The translations under genes were made by a program, and so were the position numbers. The notes under the pieces are model-generated. The model was not told the origin of the DNA. It did not search any database and worked only from the letters and a program-made list of their open reading frames with translations. DNA of 47,566 bases from Okeania hirsuta (GTDB lineage Bacteria; Cyanobacteriota; Cyanobacteriia; Cyanobacteriales; Microcoleaceae): NCBI RefSeq assembly GCF_003838195.1, contig NZ_RCBY01000035.1, forward strand, positions 1 to 47,566, read 5' to 3'. Positions 17,437 to 27,116 of this stretch are shown in pieces (position 1 is the first letter of the stretch; every line of letters begins with the position of its first letter).

Positions 17437-18657
17437 TTTAATCAACAACCTGACTTATCTGGAGTTATAGTTGCTTCCGATGAAAAGTTTTTTGGCATGA
17501 TTTCTCGACGCTACTTTCATGAACAAATGAGTTCTCGTTATGGAAGAGAACTATTTATCAAACGTCCTATTCAATATTTTTTAAAAGCTACTCCAACTAA
17601 ATATTTAGATAACTGTTTGGTATTACTTTCTGAAGAAAAAATTAATTTAGCTGTACAAATAGCACTAAACCGTTCTGAAGAAACTGTATATGAACCACTA
17701 GTAATTCAATTCGTAAACAAAAAAAATCCTAATTGTTATATTTATTTTTTACTTAATTTTCAAACTTTAATCCTGGCTCAATCTCATCTACTTAGAGAAG
17801 TCAATAATGAGTTATCTCGCCAGAAAAGTTCTGCTAAAAATTATTTGATTCAGCTCAAACATAAACAGCAAAAACTCCAACAACATACGGCAGAATTACA
17901 AACGCAAAAACAAGAAATTTTAGCTAGACACAAGTTATTAGAAATACAGCAAAATGACTTAATTAGTCAATCACAACAAATTCATAACCTTAACCGCAGA
18001 CTAAAAGAAATTACTGGTTTTATTTCTCAGGAAGGAAAAAAAGCATTTTATGCAACATTTGAAGGAGTACAAAAAATCAACAAAAATATGAATGAAATTG
18101 TCAATATTGGTCACTTGTTCACCAATGAACTTAAACTAATTAACTCTGCATCCCATCAAATTGAAACAATTAGTAAGCAAGCAAAACATTTGGCAATACA
18201 AGCTGCTATTGTTGCTGGTCATTCAAATTCTCAACTTAGTGGTTTCAGTCATATTACTAACGAGATTGGAAAATTGGTGAATGAAACTTCACAAGCAGGT
18301 CGTCAAATGAATTTAGTAGCTAATAACTTAATGAGGAAAATTTCTGAACTTAACAATTTAGCTGAAACTGGTAAGCAAACCGCTCAGTCTCTAGTAGAAA
18401 ATAATCAACGTTCTGAGATAACATTAGATGAGTTAGAAAAATTAATTCAACAACCAAACTTGGATCGAGCAGCAGTAAATTCCTCTGCTGTTACACAAGG
18501 TAGCAAAATTACTGATATTTCTCAAGAAAATCTGTATCAAGATAAAAATATAGTCAATAACTATCAAGAAAAGTTTGAGGAAAAAAATACAGATATTTCT
18601 GAATTGCAAATGCAAATATTGAATAATAAAAAAGATCAAGAAAAATTGATACAATAA
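17407..18657 (+). CDS. Cytoplasmic methyl-accepting-chemotaxis-like protein with CBS-like N-domain, damaged gene
   Basis: The 416-residue frame has a CBS-like region (about 15-60: GVIVASDEKFFGMISRRYFH, then GRELFIKRPI) of the type found at the front of cyanobacterial GGDEF and signalling proteins. A Gln-rich coiled coil follows (about 135-200), then part of an MCP-type signalling helix bundle (about 205-330; SHQIETISKQAKHLAIQAAI, FSHITNEIGKLVNETSQAGR). No membrane segment is seen. ATG at 17407 is an internal methionine exposed by the 68-bp duplication; the original start is ATG 17243. The 3' end is also suspect, since coding-like sequence continues beyond the stop in another frame. Reinitiation at 17407 could still yield a nearly full protein. 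CheW partners are not encoded nearby. Confidence 0.7.
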   Translation: MTSLELVEYQFNQQPDLSGVIVASDEKFFGMISRRYFHEQMSSRYGRELFIKRPIQYFLKATPTKYLDNCLVLLSEEKINLAVQIALNRSEETVYEPLVIQFVNKKNPNCYIYFLLNFQTLILAQSHLLREVNNELSRQKSSAKNYLIQLKHKQQKLQQHTAELQTQKQEILARHKLLEIQQNDLISQSQQIHNLNRRLKEITGFISQEGKKAFYATFEGVQKINKNMNEIVNIGHLFTNELKLINSASHQIETISKQAKHLAIQAAIVAGHSNSQLSGFSHITNEIGKLVNETSQAGRQMNLVANNLMRKISELNNLAETGKQTAQSLVENNQRSEITLDELEKLIQQPNLDRAAVNSSAVTQGSKITDISQENLYQDKNIVNNYQEKFEEKNTDISELQMQILNNKKDQEKLIQ

Positions 18658-18683
18658 ATTCGTTCTACTTTAAATAAAAAAAA

Positions 18684-18776
18684 ATTGATATTTAGTTAGA
18701 TTGAGTTGACAAAAAAATAACTAACTTGATAGAAGATGTAGCCAGTTTAAGTGAATCTTCAACAATTAATAATTAA
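18684..18776 (+). pseudogene. Eroded C-terminal tail of the MCP-like gene
   Basis: In a frame shifted from the upstream gene, the codons read IDI-stop-LD-stop-VDKKITNLIEDVASLSESS, then TINN and TAA. The last 23 codons are open and look like a coiled-coil end of an MCP-like protein. A run of nine A residues at 18676-18684 is a plausible slip site between the two frames. Confidence 0.45.
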
Positions 18777-19077
18777 TAATTACTTCTCCTGAAAATAATA
18801 GCATTGGTGAAAAGTATTTTTTTCTTTATTTCTTTTTCAATGATATCAAATACGTTTGATTGGATATAAAAAAATTATCGAATCGTCATAACTAATAAAT
18901 CTTTGTGATTCTCTCTCCTTCTGACTCCTAAAGACTTAACTAATCTATAACTGTTTAACCGGATTTGATATGAAAAGGTTTTCTACCTTAATTATTCGGT
19001 AAAAAAAATCTCAAATTCTACCCCTGTTTATTTATTTGAAATTTTCTAGAATAACTAAAGTATAACTTCTATAGTTA
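18777..19077. other. Spacer with a MITE-B-like end, no gene
   Basis: 301 bp. Near 18948-18972 it contains AACTGTTTAACCGGATTTG followed by ATATG, matching the right end of the MITE-B family. No gene is seen. Confidence 0.4.
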
Positions 19078-19368
19078 ATGAACAAGATGCAAATTATTGT
19101 TACTCCAAATCACTTTCTTTATCAAGATGTACAACTATATCATCTTAAACTTCGAGGTATTAGTAATCAAGCTACTGGATATTTATATTGCAAAAATAAT
19201 GAAACTATTAGTAGAGCTACCTCTATGGATAAAATTCAGTTAGAAGGACTTTGTAAGATTAAACAAGTTATTGCTCTACGGCAGCGAGCAGTTATAGATA
19301 TTGCACCTATTCTAGAAGCACATAACTGGGAAATAATCCCTATTTCAGAAGATCAAACTAATAACTAA
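19078..19368 (+). CDS. Hypothetical protein, 96 residues
   Basis: I do not recognise a family. The product is soluble with an alternating hydrophobic pattern: MQIIVTPNHFLYQDVQLYHL, a small middle region with one cysteine pair spaced widely (Cys39, Cys58), and VIDIAPILEAHNWEIIPISE at the end. It starts at ATG 19078, with a second ATG three codons later that could equally be used. It lies between the MCP-like gene (same strand) and a convergent REC-GGDEF-EAL gene whose stop is 13 bp away. The codon pattern looks real rather than random, but function is unknown. Confidence 0.55.
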   Translation: MNKMQIIVTPNHFLYQDVQLYHLKLRGISNQATGYLYCKNNETISRATSMDKIQLEGLCKIKQVIALRQRAVIDIAPILEAHNWEIIPISEDQTNN

Positions 19369-19381
19369 TAGATACATTATT

Positions 19382-21214
19382 TCATTTTCCTTTTCCCTGT
19401 ATCCAATCATTAATCATTTGAGGACAACTAGCTAAAGACTCTGCTAAGGATGCAAATTCGACCAAAGGTAAAGGACGATTAAATACATAACCTTGAAGTT
19501 CATCGCACTGATTTTTAACTAAAAAAGCCAATTCTTCTTCAGTCTCAACTCCTTCAGCAATAACTCGTATATTTAATTTGTGAGCCATAGAAATAATTGC
19601 TGATACGATAATTTGGTTACCAGGATTACTGTTGATTTTACTAATAAAATTTTGATTGATTTTTATACCATCAATGGGGAATTTTTGTAGATAACTTAAG
19701 GAACAATAACCAGTACCGAAATCATCTATATAAATTTGAATGCCTAAACTTTTTAAACCATGTAAACTTCGTATAGCCTTTGTTTCATTTGTAATCAAAA
19801 TACTTTCATTAAAATCTAACTCGACGTAATTAGGAGCTAGACCGCTATTTAAAAGAACTTTAACTAATTTTTGACGTAAATCTAATTTATTTAACTGGCG
19901 ATCAGATATGTTGACTCCTACTCGTATTTTTCCTAACCCAATATCCTGCAAAGCTTTAACATTTTCACAAGCAGTCTTCAACACAAATTCACCTATTGGT
20001 TCAATTAATCCTGTTTCTTCTGCTAGGGGTAAAAATTGTCTTGGTAATATTATAGACCCATCAGATTTTTGCCAGCGTAGTAGAGCTTCTGCACCTACAA
20101 TTTGGCCTGTTTTTAAATTAATTATTGGTTGATAGTAAATCTTAAATTGTTTACTTGATAGTGCCGAATGTAAATCATTCTCTAACTGCAAAGTATGGCT
20201 GTTTTGATCTTTACCTACTTCATTATCAAAAAAATATTGATTATTGCCCTTTCTTCTGGCATACTCCATGGCTTTTCTAGCTTTTAAAAGTAATTGCCCC
20301 AGTTGTCTTCCATCAATAGGATAAAGAGCAATTCCAGCATTAGCACTAATCAAAAACTTTTGCTGTTTTAACACATAAGGTTCGACAAATTGCTGTATAA
20401 TATTTTGAATTATACCTGTAATTTCTATCTTCTGATGAAGTGATTCTAGGATAATCACTAATTCATCTGTATTTAAGCGAGTTATCACGCTATTTTTACC
20501 AATAAATTTATTGATTCTTTTAGCTATATTTGTAACCAATAAATCACTCCAATCATATCCTAAGTCATCAATGCGCTTAAAGCGATTTATGCCTAAACAA
20601 ATCACAGGAATAGTTAGTATAATTTTTTTTTCTTTTACATAATCTTGTGTTTTTAAATTTGCGATATTACTAATAATTTGATCGAATTTATCTGATAATA
20701 AAAGCCGATTACTTAAAATACTTGGATTTTCTTGATTAGTTAACTTATTAAGTTTATCTTTTACCGTTTCAATTTGCTGAACATACCGCGACTCTATATC
20801 TTGTTCGCCTTGATATTTCTGAAGGGCAATCTCAATTGTAGTTTTTAATGATTGAGGTTTAAACGGCTTCACTAGATATCCATAAGGTTCGGTTAACTTT
20901 GCCCGCCCTAATGTATTATCATCTGCATAAGCAGTCATATAAACAACAGGTATTTTTAATTGAGAGCGAATATACCCAGCAGCTTCAATACCATCTATAT
21001 CTCCTTGAAGCATGATATCCATTAGTACTAAATTAGGATGTTTTTTTCTTGCAGTTTGAATAGCTTCTTCGCCAGAGTCTACAATTCCAAGTACTTCATA
21101 TCCTAATTTATTAAGATTTCTAGTAATATTTTCTGCGACAATAAGTTCATCTTCTATAATTAAAATTTTTGTAGGATATGTGGGAGTTTTAACAGAATAT
21201 TCAGTGATATCCAT
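19382..21214 (-). CDS. Response regulator with degenerate GGDEF and intact EAL (c-di-GMP phosphodiesterase)
   Basis: A 610-residue signalling protein. The REC domain (about 15-135) has the phospho-acceptor Asp66 in LVLMDIMLQG and the YLVKPFKP lysine. A GGDEF-like domain (about 185-345) has its active motif changed to NTDEL, so cyclase activity is unlikely. The EAL domain (about 355-600) keeps GAEALLRW, VNISDRQL, DFNES, IDDFGTGYCSLSYL, IKIN, VIAEGVET and LQGY, so the metal and base residues for c-di-GMP hydrolysis are present. It probably lowers c-di-GMP when phosphorylated, or when GTP binds the degenerate domain. ATG 21214 follows an AGGT-type ribosome site. No histidine kinase is adjacent. 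Confidence 0.9.
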   Translation of the reverse strand: MDITEYSVKTPTYPTKILIIEDELIVAENITRNLNKLGYEVLGIVDSGEEAIQTARKKHPNLVLMDIMLQGDIDGIEAAGYIRSQLKIPVVYMTAYADDNTLGRAKLTEPYGYLVKPFKPQSLKTTIEIALQKYQGEQDIESRYVQQIETVKDKLNKLTNQENPSILSNRLLLSDKFDQIISNIANLKTQDYVKEKKIILTIPVICLGINRFKRIDDLGYDWSDLLVTNIAKRINKFIGKNSVITRLNTDELVIILESLHQKIEITGIIQNIIQQFVEPYVLKQQKFLISANAGIALYPIDGRQLGQLLLKARKAMEYARRKGNNQYFFDNEVGKDQNSHTLQLENDLHSALSSKQFKIYYQPIINLKTGQIVGAEALLRWQKSDGSIILPRQFLPLAEETGLIEPIGEFVLKTACENVKALQDIGLGKIRVGVNISDRQLNKLDLRQKLVKVLLNSGLAPNYVELDFNESILITNETKAIRSLHGLKSLGIQIYIDDFGTGYCSLSYLQKFPIDGIKINQNFISKINSNPGNQIIVSAIISMAHKLNIRVIAEGVETEEELAFLVKNQCDELQGYVFNRPLPLVEFASLAESLASCPQMINDWIQGKGK

Positions 21215-21908
21215 CGAATTTTACCTGCATAAGTTGGATAATTTGATTGTATATACAATTATAATAATTCTCAAACTTTATGTGACAAAAATGACATTTA
21301 AAAATTATCCTTAATAGCAGATAATTAGATCCTAAACACTATCTATATATATCATTTTTTTTCTTGATTTACTCTTGACTTTTGCTTCTTTTTTATCTTT
21401 AAATATGGCATTATTTTATATAATTGATATTATAGTACTAATCTAATAGTAATTTTATCAGAAAAAGTCAAGTTATATGATGTCCGTTTAAGAGTGGCCT
21501 GAAAAAAACCATCCTCTACCTTCAACAACAAATCTTTCTATTCTCCCTGCTCACTTATTTATAAGTATTCAACCGAAAATGATACAATTCGTAAATACTA
21601 TTTCTTTGAAACTTAGAATTTGAGAGGTTTTCTGTTCCCTACCTCCACCATAAATTATTATATATAATACCAATTCCCAAAAACAAAAATAATAGTATAC
21701 TTCCTCAAGACTTTAGTTATTAAGCAATAAGTAAAGTTCAGCAATGTTTTTAACGATTCTAGTAGACAACCAACTTAGTTTTGACAAGCTGTGTAAATTT
21801 TGATAGAATAACATAATACCTAGTATTTTCTCTTTTGGTATAAGACTAGTAGATATTGAAGTGAATAAAGCTTAGGCTTGTCACTATTCATCATTTTTTT
21901 TACTTTCT
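21215..21908. other. 694-bp gene-free region with one MITE-B-like copy
   Basis: AT-rich, with no gene. A short MITE-B-like element lies at 21474-21586. The part next to 21214 should hold the promoter of the REC-GGDEF-EAL gene. Confidence 0.45.
21474..21586. mobile_element. MITE-B-like copy (short)
   Basis: The left end TATATGATGTCCGTTTAAGA and right end AAGTATTCAACCGAAAATGA match the inverted ends of the MITE-B family (consensus about ATATCATGTCCGGTTGAATA). A pyrimidine-rich core lies between. Confidence 0.55.
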
Positions 21909-22538
21909 TCAAAAGTTATTAATTACTTCCATTAATTCTTGCGGTCGATCAACTAAAGCATCTGGCTGATAATCGGATAATACTTCTCTAGAATTAAATC
22001 CCCAAGTCACCGCTATTACTTTAACCTTAGCTTTTTTGGAAGCACTAATATCTCTAACCTCATCTCCGATATAAACGATCTCTTCTGGTTGAATATTCTC
22101 CACTTTTAGATATTTTTTAATCACCTTATCTTTGCCAAAAAGTGTTGAGGCTGAAATTATAAAATCAAAGATTAATAAATCATATTTTTGCAAGACAAAC
22201 TCTACATTTTTCTGACTATTAGAAGTAATTATTCCCAGTTGATAACCCTGCTGTTTCAGTTCTAATAAAATTTCTTGAATACCAGAAAACAAGCTGACAT
22301 TCTTAATTTCTTTTTGAAATTCTGCTCTAATTCTTCTCAATAAAAAAGGAACTTTAAAAATAGATATTCCTGACTGATTAATCACTTGTAGAGGGCTTAA
22401 TTTTTCTATTTCTGGAATTTCTTCCTTCTTAGCTTGTTTATATCCAAATTCAACTGATAAATGATTTGTAATTGCAAAAATCAGATCAAAAGTATCTGCT
22501 AATGTACCATCAAAATCAAAAATAACTATTTTTATCAT
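21909..22538 (-). CDS. HAD-family hydrolase, phosphoglycolate-phosphatase-like
   Basis: A 209-residue HAD hydrolase. Motif I is VIFDFDGTLADT (nucleophile Asp8, Asp10), motif II is IITSNS, the motif III lysine lies in GKDKVIKKYL, and motif IV is YIGDEVRDISASKKA. A helical cap between motifs I and II puts it in subfamily IA, as in phosphoglycolate phosphatase and pyrophosphatase-type enzymes. The VTWGFNSREVL segment is typical of Gph-like proteins. Substrate cannot be told from sequence; phosphoglycolate would make sense in a photosynthetic cell. It lies 110 bp downstream of queG on the same strand. Confidence 0.82.
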   Translation of the reverse strand: MIKIVIFDFDGTLADTFDLIFAITNHLSVEFGYKQAKKEEIPEIEKLSPLQVINQSGISIFKVPFLLRRIRAEFQKEIKNVSLFSGIQEILLELKQQGYQLGIITSNSQKNVEFVLQKYDLLIFDFIISASTLFGKDKVIKKYLKVENIQPEEIVYIGDEVRDISASKKAKVKVIAVTWGFNSREVLSDYQPDALVDRPQELMEVINNF

Positions 22539-22648
22539 TATTATATAACAATTGCTAATTGCTTTCTGATTCTATCATTAACTATTACTCGAAAATGTCA
22601 ATCAATCAACCTAATCTATGGCAGTGGATAACTTTGACTTTGACTTCA

Positions 22649-23572
<924 letters not shown>

Positions 23573-23995
23573 CGATACTAGCTAGATTTGTAAAATTTGT
23601 ATTAATTTATAATATTTTAAATACCTTACATCATGTCCATTTAATTAGTTATAATAAAGTTCTTAGGTGGTAGGTGTAAATTCAAGTGAGAACACTGGAA
23701 ACGGAGCATAAATTTGGGATATTCCTTCCAGAGCGCTTCAATAGAACATTTTTATGATACTTAATCATCCGAACATGGTATTAATTGGTAACACAGATTG
23801 GCAAAACTGTATAATAATTTACGATACAACCACCATTAATTTTGAATTATACTTTGTTTTGAAACTTTTCAACCTGTCAATTTTATTTGCACCTATTAAC
23901 AAAAAGTTACATAATGCCAAGCAAGGAGGCAGAGATTTGCAAGGCCATTTGATTTGAGATTAGCTAACATAAATATAAATCTCTAAGTTGCAGAC
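23573..23995. other. Divergent promoter region, no gene
   Basis: 423 bp between queG (-) and the carotenoid-binding protein gene (+). It contains a single MITE-B-like end (ATCATGTCCATTTAATTAG near 23632). The 67-codon frame at 23754 has no coding character and was not called. Confidence 0.45.
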
Positions 23996-24502
23996 ATGAC
24001 ATATACTGCTGAATCTACAATGAAAATTTTTATCTGTAGTAACCCTAAAACTGTTGTTGAAACTACAGCTCAGTTCAATACTCTTAGTATTGATGAGCAA
24101 CTGGCATTACTATGGTACATCTACACCAAAATTAGAATTAGACGCTCTGTTACACCTACAACCCCCGGTGCAGCACGCCTACAGTTGGCTGAAGGTTTGC
24201 TAAATGAGATTAAATATATGTTTCACGAAGAACAATTAGGAGTCATCCGTGACTTAGCTGCTAGCAAAAATAACCCTATTTCTCGTGCTTATGGTATACT
24301 AACCCCTAATACTAAGCTAGCTTTCTGGTATCAACTAACAGAGTCCATTGAAGAAGGCGATATAGTTCCAATGCCTACTTTTCATCAGCTCTCGGTTTCT
24401 GGATCTCAAGTATTGACCTCTATAGAAGTATTAGATTTTGGTCAACAAATTACTGTATTACGCAACGTTGTAGCGAATATGGGTGTCGATCCTTTAGCTT
24501 AA
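23996..24502 (+). CDS. Helical carotenoid protein (stand-alone OCP N-terminal domain)
   Basis: A 168-residue homologue of the orange carotenoid protein N-terminal domain, without the C-terminal sensor domain. Blocks: TLSIDEQLALLWYIYTKI (Trp40 and Tyr43, matching OCP Trp41/Tyr44), TPGAARLQLAEGLLNEIK, NTKLAFWYQLTESIEEG (Trp111, matching Trp110), and GQQITVLRNVVANMGVDP (Arg156, matching Arg155). HCPs bind a ketocarotenoid and act as singlet-oxygen quenchers or, in some clades, as phycobilisome quenchers. The clade cannot be set by eye. No C-terminal-domain homologue (CTDH) gene is next to it. The frame stops naturally with a normal GVDPLA tail, so it is not a broken OCP. Confidence 0.9.
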   Translation: MTYTAESTMKIFICSNPKTVVETTAQFNTLSIDEQLALLWYIYTKIRIRRSVTPTTPGAARLQLAEGLLNEIKYMFHEEQLGVIRDLAASKNNPISRAYGILTPNTKLAFWYQLTESIEEGDIVPMPTFHQLSVSGSQVLTSIEVLDFGQQITVLRNVVANMGVDPLA

Positions 24503-25012
24503 TTTTTGAGTAACATTCCCGAAACCTAATCTAATACCATATCTCAAAAAGTTTGCTATATATATTTGTAATGGGGAAATAGGGAGATAGAGAGATAGGG
24601 AGATGGTAATTAAATATAGCACTACTATTCAGAAAAGGTATAATATCATGTCTCTTTAAATACCCACAAATAACATTGATTAGGGGGCACCGGAGCAGTA
24701 GGGGGCAATTTGATAGATTCTCAAGATAATTTGAGAAGATCATTTTTACCCTTGTTTAATTAATGACACTTAATATAACGAAATACTTGCCGTAAAACTC
24801 TCTGATATTGGACAGTACAGAGCTAAACAATTACTGGTATTGAACAGCAAGTAGTTGCTCGCTACTTTTAAACTTTTAATAACGATAATTTTGAAAGTAC
24901 AGCAGTCGCCATTACTGTATTTGACTTATGAAATAGCTGCAAACTTGGGAATATAAATAATCAAACTTTTTCCTTCTTCCTTCTGCGTTTGCAGCAAGTC
25001 TATTTACTGCTA

Positions 25013-25142
25013 ATATCATGTTCCCCCTCCGGGGGAGCTACGCTAACGGATAATCAGTTATAAAAAAACTTCTGGCCTTGAAGCTTTCTTTCCCTACTGC
25101 CTTCCTTCCTCCAAAGTGTAAGTATTCAACCGAACATGATAT
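25013..25142. mobile_element. MITE-B copy with nested GC-rich module
   Basis: Left end ATATCATGTT, right end AACCGAACATGATAT. The left arm is split by a nested module (CCCCCTCCGGGGGAGCTACG) before it resumes with GATAATCAGTTATAAAAAAA. The core is pyrimidine-rich. The ends match copies at 36066-36243 and 36803-36957. Confidence 0.7.
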
Positions 25143-25439
25143 AATGGCTCACTGAATGATCTTCAAGATCCTATTATTAGTAGGAATGCGATCGCTTCCT
25201 ATCTTCAGGAAGAAGATTAAAGTTATAGCAGTCGGAGTAAAGTTTAGGAGATATCAAAAGCTTAAAACCCAGACAACACAAGGTTTTTCCTTCTTCCTTC
25301 TTCCTTCTTTCTTCTGCTATATACAAACTTATCCTTAAGCAGGAGTGAGCTAAGAGCTTGATGAAAGCGACGTAGAAGTTTAAGTCAGGGAAACAAAACT
25401 TCTTGATTTTAGGTAAATGTAGCTGGGAAATTTATTTTT

Positions 25440-25660
25440 AACCGTCAGTAGGAGCGAATAATTGCTCTTAGTTTAAAGCTGTTAGCTTATCCACAAAAGT
25501 TGTTAAAAAGCATTCAGCTTAAATTTATGCTGAAACCGAGGGAAATGCAATTTAAGAGGGGTTGAAATCCCTTTTAAATTATCCAGCATCTAACCTATAA
25601 GTCAGGGATTTTAACCCAAGCTGATAGCTGAAAGCTATTAGTCCAGAGCTAGTTAAATTT
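25440..25660. other. Block of consecutive short hairpins, possible structured RNA or repeat
   Basis: Successive inverted repeats: GAGCGAATAATTGCTC (25453), CAGCTTAAATTTATGCTG (25516), TTTAAGAGGGGTTGAAATCC plus CTTTTAAA (25551) and AGCTGATAGCTGAAAGCTAT (25619). It lies just 3' of the minus-strand gene at 25698-26132. It could be a 3' structure, a small RNA gene or an old repeat cluster; I cannot tell which. Confidence 0.3.
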
Positions 25661-25697
25661 GTGTCCTCACACTAGATTTCATGTTAGATGATTAATT

Positions 25698-26132
25698 TCA
25701 AGCTGTAGTGGATACTTGCAATGAACGAGCTAACATTTGTTGTCCTAGTTCTATATGACTAGAAGCACACTTCCAGTCTGGATGACTTGTCATTAATAAA
25801 CTTTCTAAAGTTTCTTTGTCAAATAGATGCCATACTAGCGATTTATTAAAATAGCATTCGACTGCATAGCAGTTTTGACTAATACAGTAAATATAACAAG
25901 TTTCGGAAGCTCTCTCAATTTTTATATGTGCCCCTGGTTCTAGGTCGCGAAATTGAAATATATTTTGTTTAAATTCATCTGTAGAAGACACTGTAAAACC
26001 GGGAATTACAGCCGTTAGTGCTTTTTCTCCATTGATATGAATCCAATAATTACGAGTAGGATCGATTCTTTCTAGCCAAGGAGATTCGTCATCTAGGCGA
26101 TAACGAGGGGCTAAAGGAAAAAACATATTCAT
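25698..26132 (-). CDS. Hypothetical protein, 144 residues, probably conserved in cyanobacteria
   Basis: I cannot name the family. The protein is soluble and compact: a Pro/Tyr-rich start (FFPLAPRYRLDDESPWLERI), then DPTRNYWIHINGEKALTAVI and a predicted beta-rich middle (FQFRDLEPGAHIKIERASET, YIYCISQNCYAVECYFNKSL) with four cysteines between about 82 and 96. It ends with an acidic/His helix (LESLLMTSHPDWKC, HIELGQQMLARSL). Codon use and composition look like a real gene. It stands alone, with long gene-free DNA on both sides. The start ATG 26132 has a second ATG two codons later. Confidence 0.6.
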   Translation of the reverse strand: MNMFFPLAPRYRLDDESPWLERIDPTRNYWIHINGEKALTAVIPGFTVSSTDEFKQNIFQFRDLEPGAHIKIERASETCYIYCISQNCYAVECYFNKSLVWHLFDKETLESLLMTSHPDWKCASSHIELGQQMLARSLQVSTTA

Positions 26133-26686
26133 ATAACAAACCTAATATATATATTTTAATGGTATCTAAATAAACCTTATTTTTATCTTGCGGTAGAGTA
26201 TAGTTAGATGCAACCAAACTTAACAAAACTTATCAGGTTTATCATATATATAATAGAGTTGTCGCTAAAATAAAGGGAAAAAATCACTCTAACCTACACA
26301 GAGGAATAATTCTAAGCATTTTTGCCATCCAATAGCTACAATCCTTAAAGAACAAAGTTTTTGGGGGATTTTTAAGTTATAAAGCTACAAGTCTAATAGT
26401 TATCGCAATATTTTTTCAGTTGTGTAATACCAATTTCATCAAATATTGCCACACTCAGGGAACAGGAAACAGAGAATAGGGAACAGAGTTAAGGATAAAC
26501 GTATGAAAAAAGAGAAAAAAAACTTAAAACTTTACAATAATCAAAGTAAATAAATATTGATAACAGATTTGATTTTATAGAAGTACTTTGACTTATCTCC
26601 AAAAATTAATCTTGATCAAAGAAAAAGCCTGACAACTTCCGTCTATTTCGTTGCATTATTTAGCTTGTAATAATGAAGCAAGTGCT
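26133..26686. other. 554-bp gene-free region
   Basis: AT-rich. A GGGAACAGG/GGAAACAG purine repeat occurs near 26458-26488, of the class also seen near 32250. No gene or structured RNA is seen. The promoter of the minus-strand gene at 25698-26132 should lie in the first 100 bp. Confidence 0.4.
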
Positions 26687-27112
26687 TTATTGTACTTTTT
26701 CTAGTATGTTAGCCTGTAATTTTAGGCAGTTTCTACCATCTATCTGCAATGTATAATCTACACGATCCATCAATCTATTCATAATCAACCATCCATAACC
26801 ACTTTCTTGTTTAGCTTCTGGTGTTGGTGGGTTATACCCTCCTACACTATAACCTTTACCATAGTCCCAGATTTCCAAAGCAATACCACCGTCTTTGGCT
26901 TCTAAACGTATTAATACTGGTAAATTAGGTTGGTCTTTATGAGCATGACGAATCACATTGGAGTAAGCTTCTGCCAGTACCAAGCGTAAACGGTTGGATT
27001 GACGAGGCCAATCAATATGTTCTCCTAGCTCTACTTCTAAACTGCTCAATAACCAGTGCTCGACAATAGTTAAAAAGCGTAAGTCGCTTGGCACCTGAAG
27101 CTCGGTTTTCAT
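26687..27112 (-). CDS. Anti-sigma-factor-type serine/threonine kinase (HATPase, RsbW/SpoIIAB-like)
   Basis: A 141-residue GHKL ATPase of the anti-sigma-regulator type. N box: RLRLVLAEAYSNVIRHAH; G1-type motif: IALEIWDYGKGYSV; later glycine-rich ESGYGWLIMNRLMDRVDY. Such proteins phosphorylate an anti-anti-sigma (STAS) partner and bind a sigma factor or other target. ATG 27112 leaves a 4-bp gap to the upstream PP2C gene; the frame extends to 27151, but that would overlap the PP2C coding end. The tight spacing with the PP2C phosphatase is the classic partner-switching layout. No STAS-domain gene is present in the window, so the third partner is elsewhere. Confidence 0.85.
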   Translation of the reverse strand: MKTELQVPSDLRFLTIVEHWLLSSLEVELGEHIDWPRQSNRLRLVLAEAYSNVIRHAHKDQPNLPVLIRLEAKDGGIALEIWDYGKGYSVGGYNPPTPEAKQESGYGWLIMNRLMDRVDYTLQIDGRNCLKLQANILEKVQ

Positions 27113-27116
27113 AAAT

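Larger units (their letters stand above)
24503..25697. repeat. 1.2-kb gene-free region with MITE-B and hairpin-rich DNA
   Basis: No gene is supported; a 60-codon frame at 25156 is partly translated pyrimidine repeat. The region holds a GGGAGATAG-type purine repeat (about 24575-24605), a MITE-B copy (25013-25142), a CTTCCTTCTTCC run (25288-25312) and a hairpin-rich block (25440-25660). Confidence 0.5.

Noticed and set aside
23754-23957. 67-codon plus-strand frame
   Set aside because: No ribosome site, no recognisable pattern, AT-rich; it looks like chance in the queG-HCP spacer.
25156-25338. 60-codon plus-strand frame
   Set aside because: The C-terminal part translates a CTTCCTTCTTCC run; no coding character.
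25655-25680. TCCTCACAC motif resembling the Yfr1 small RNA core
   Set aside because: The motif here is paired in a GTGT/ACAC stem and lacks the flanking hairpins expected of Yfr1; likely coincidence.
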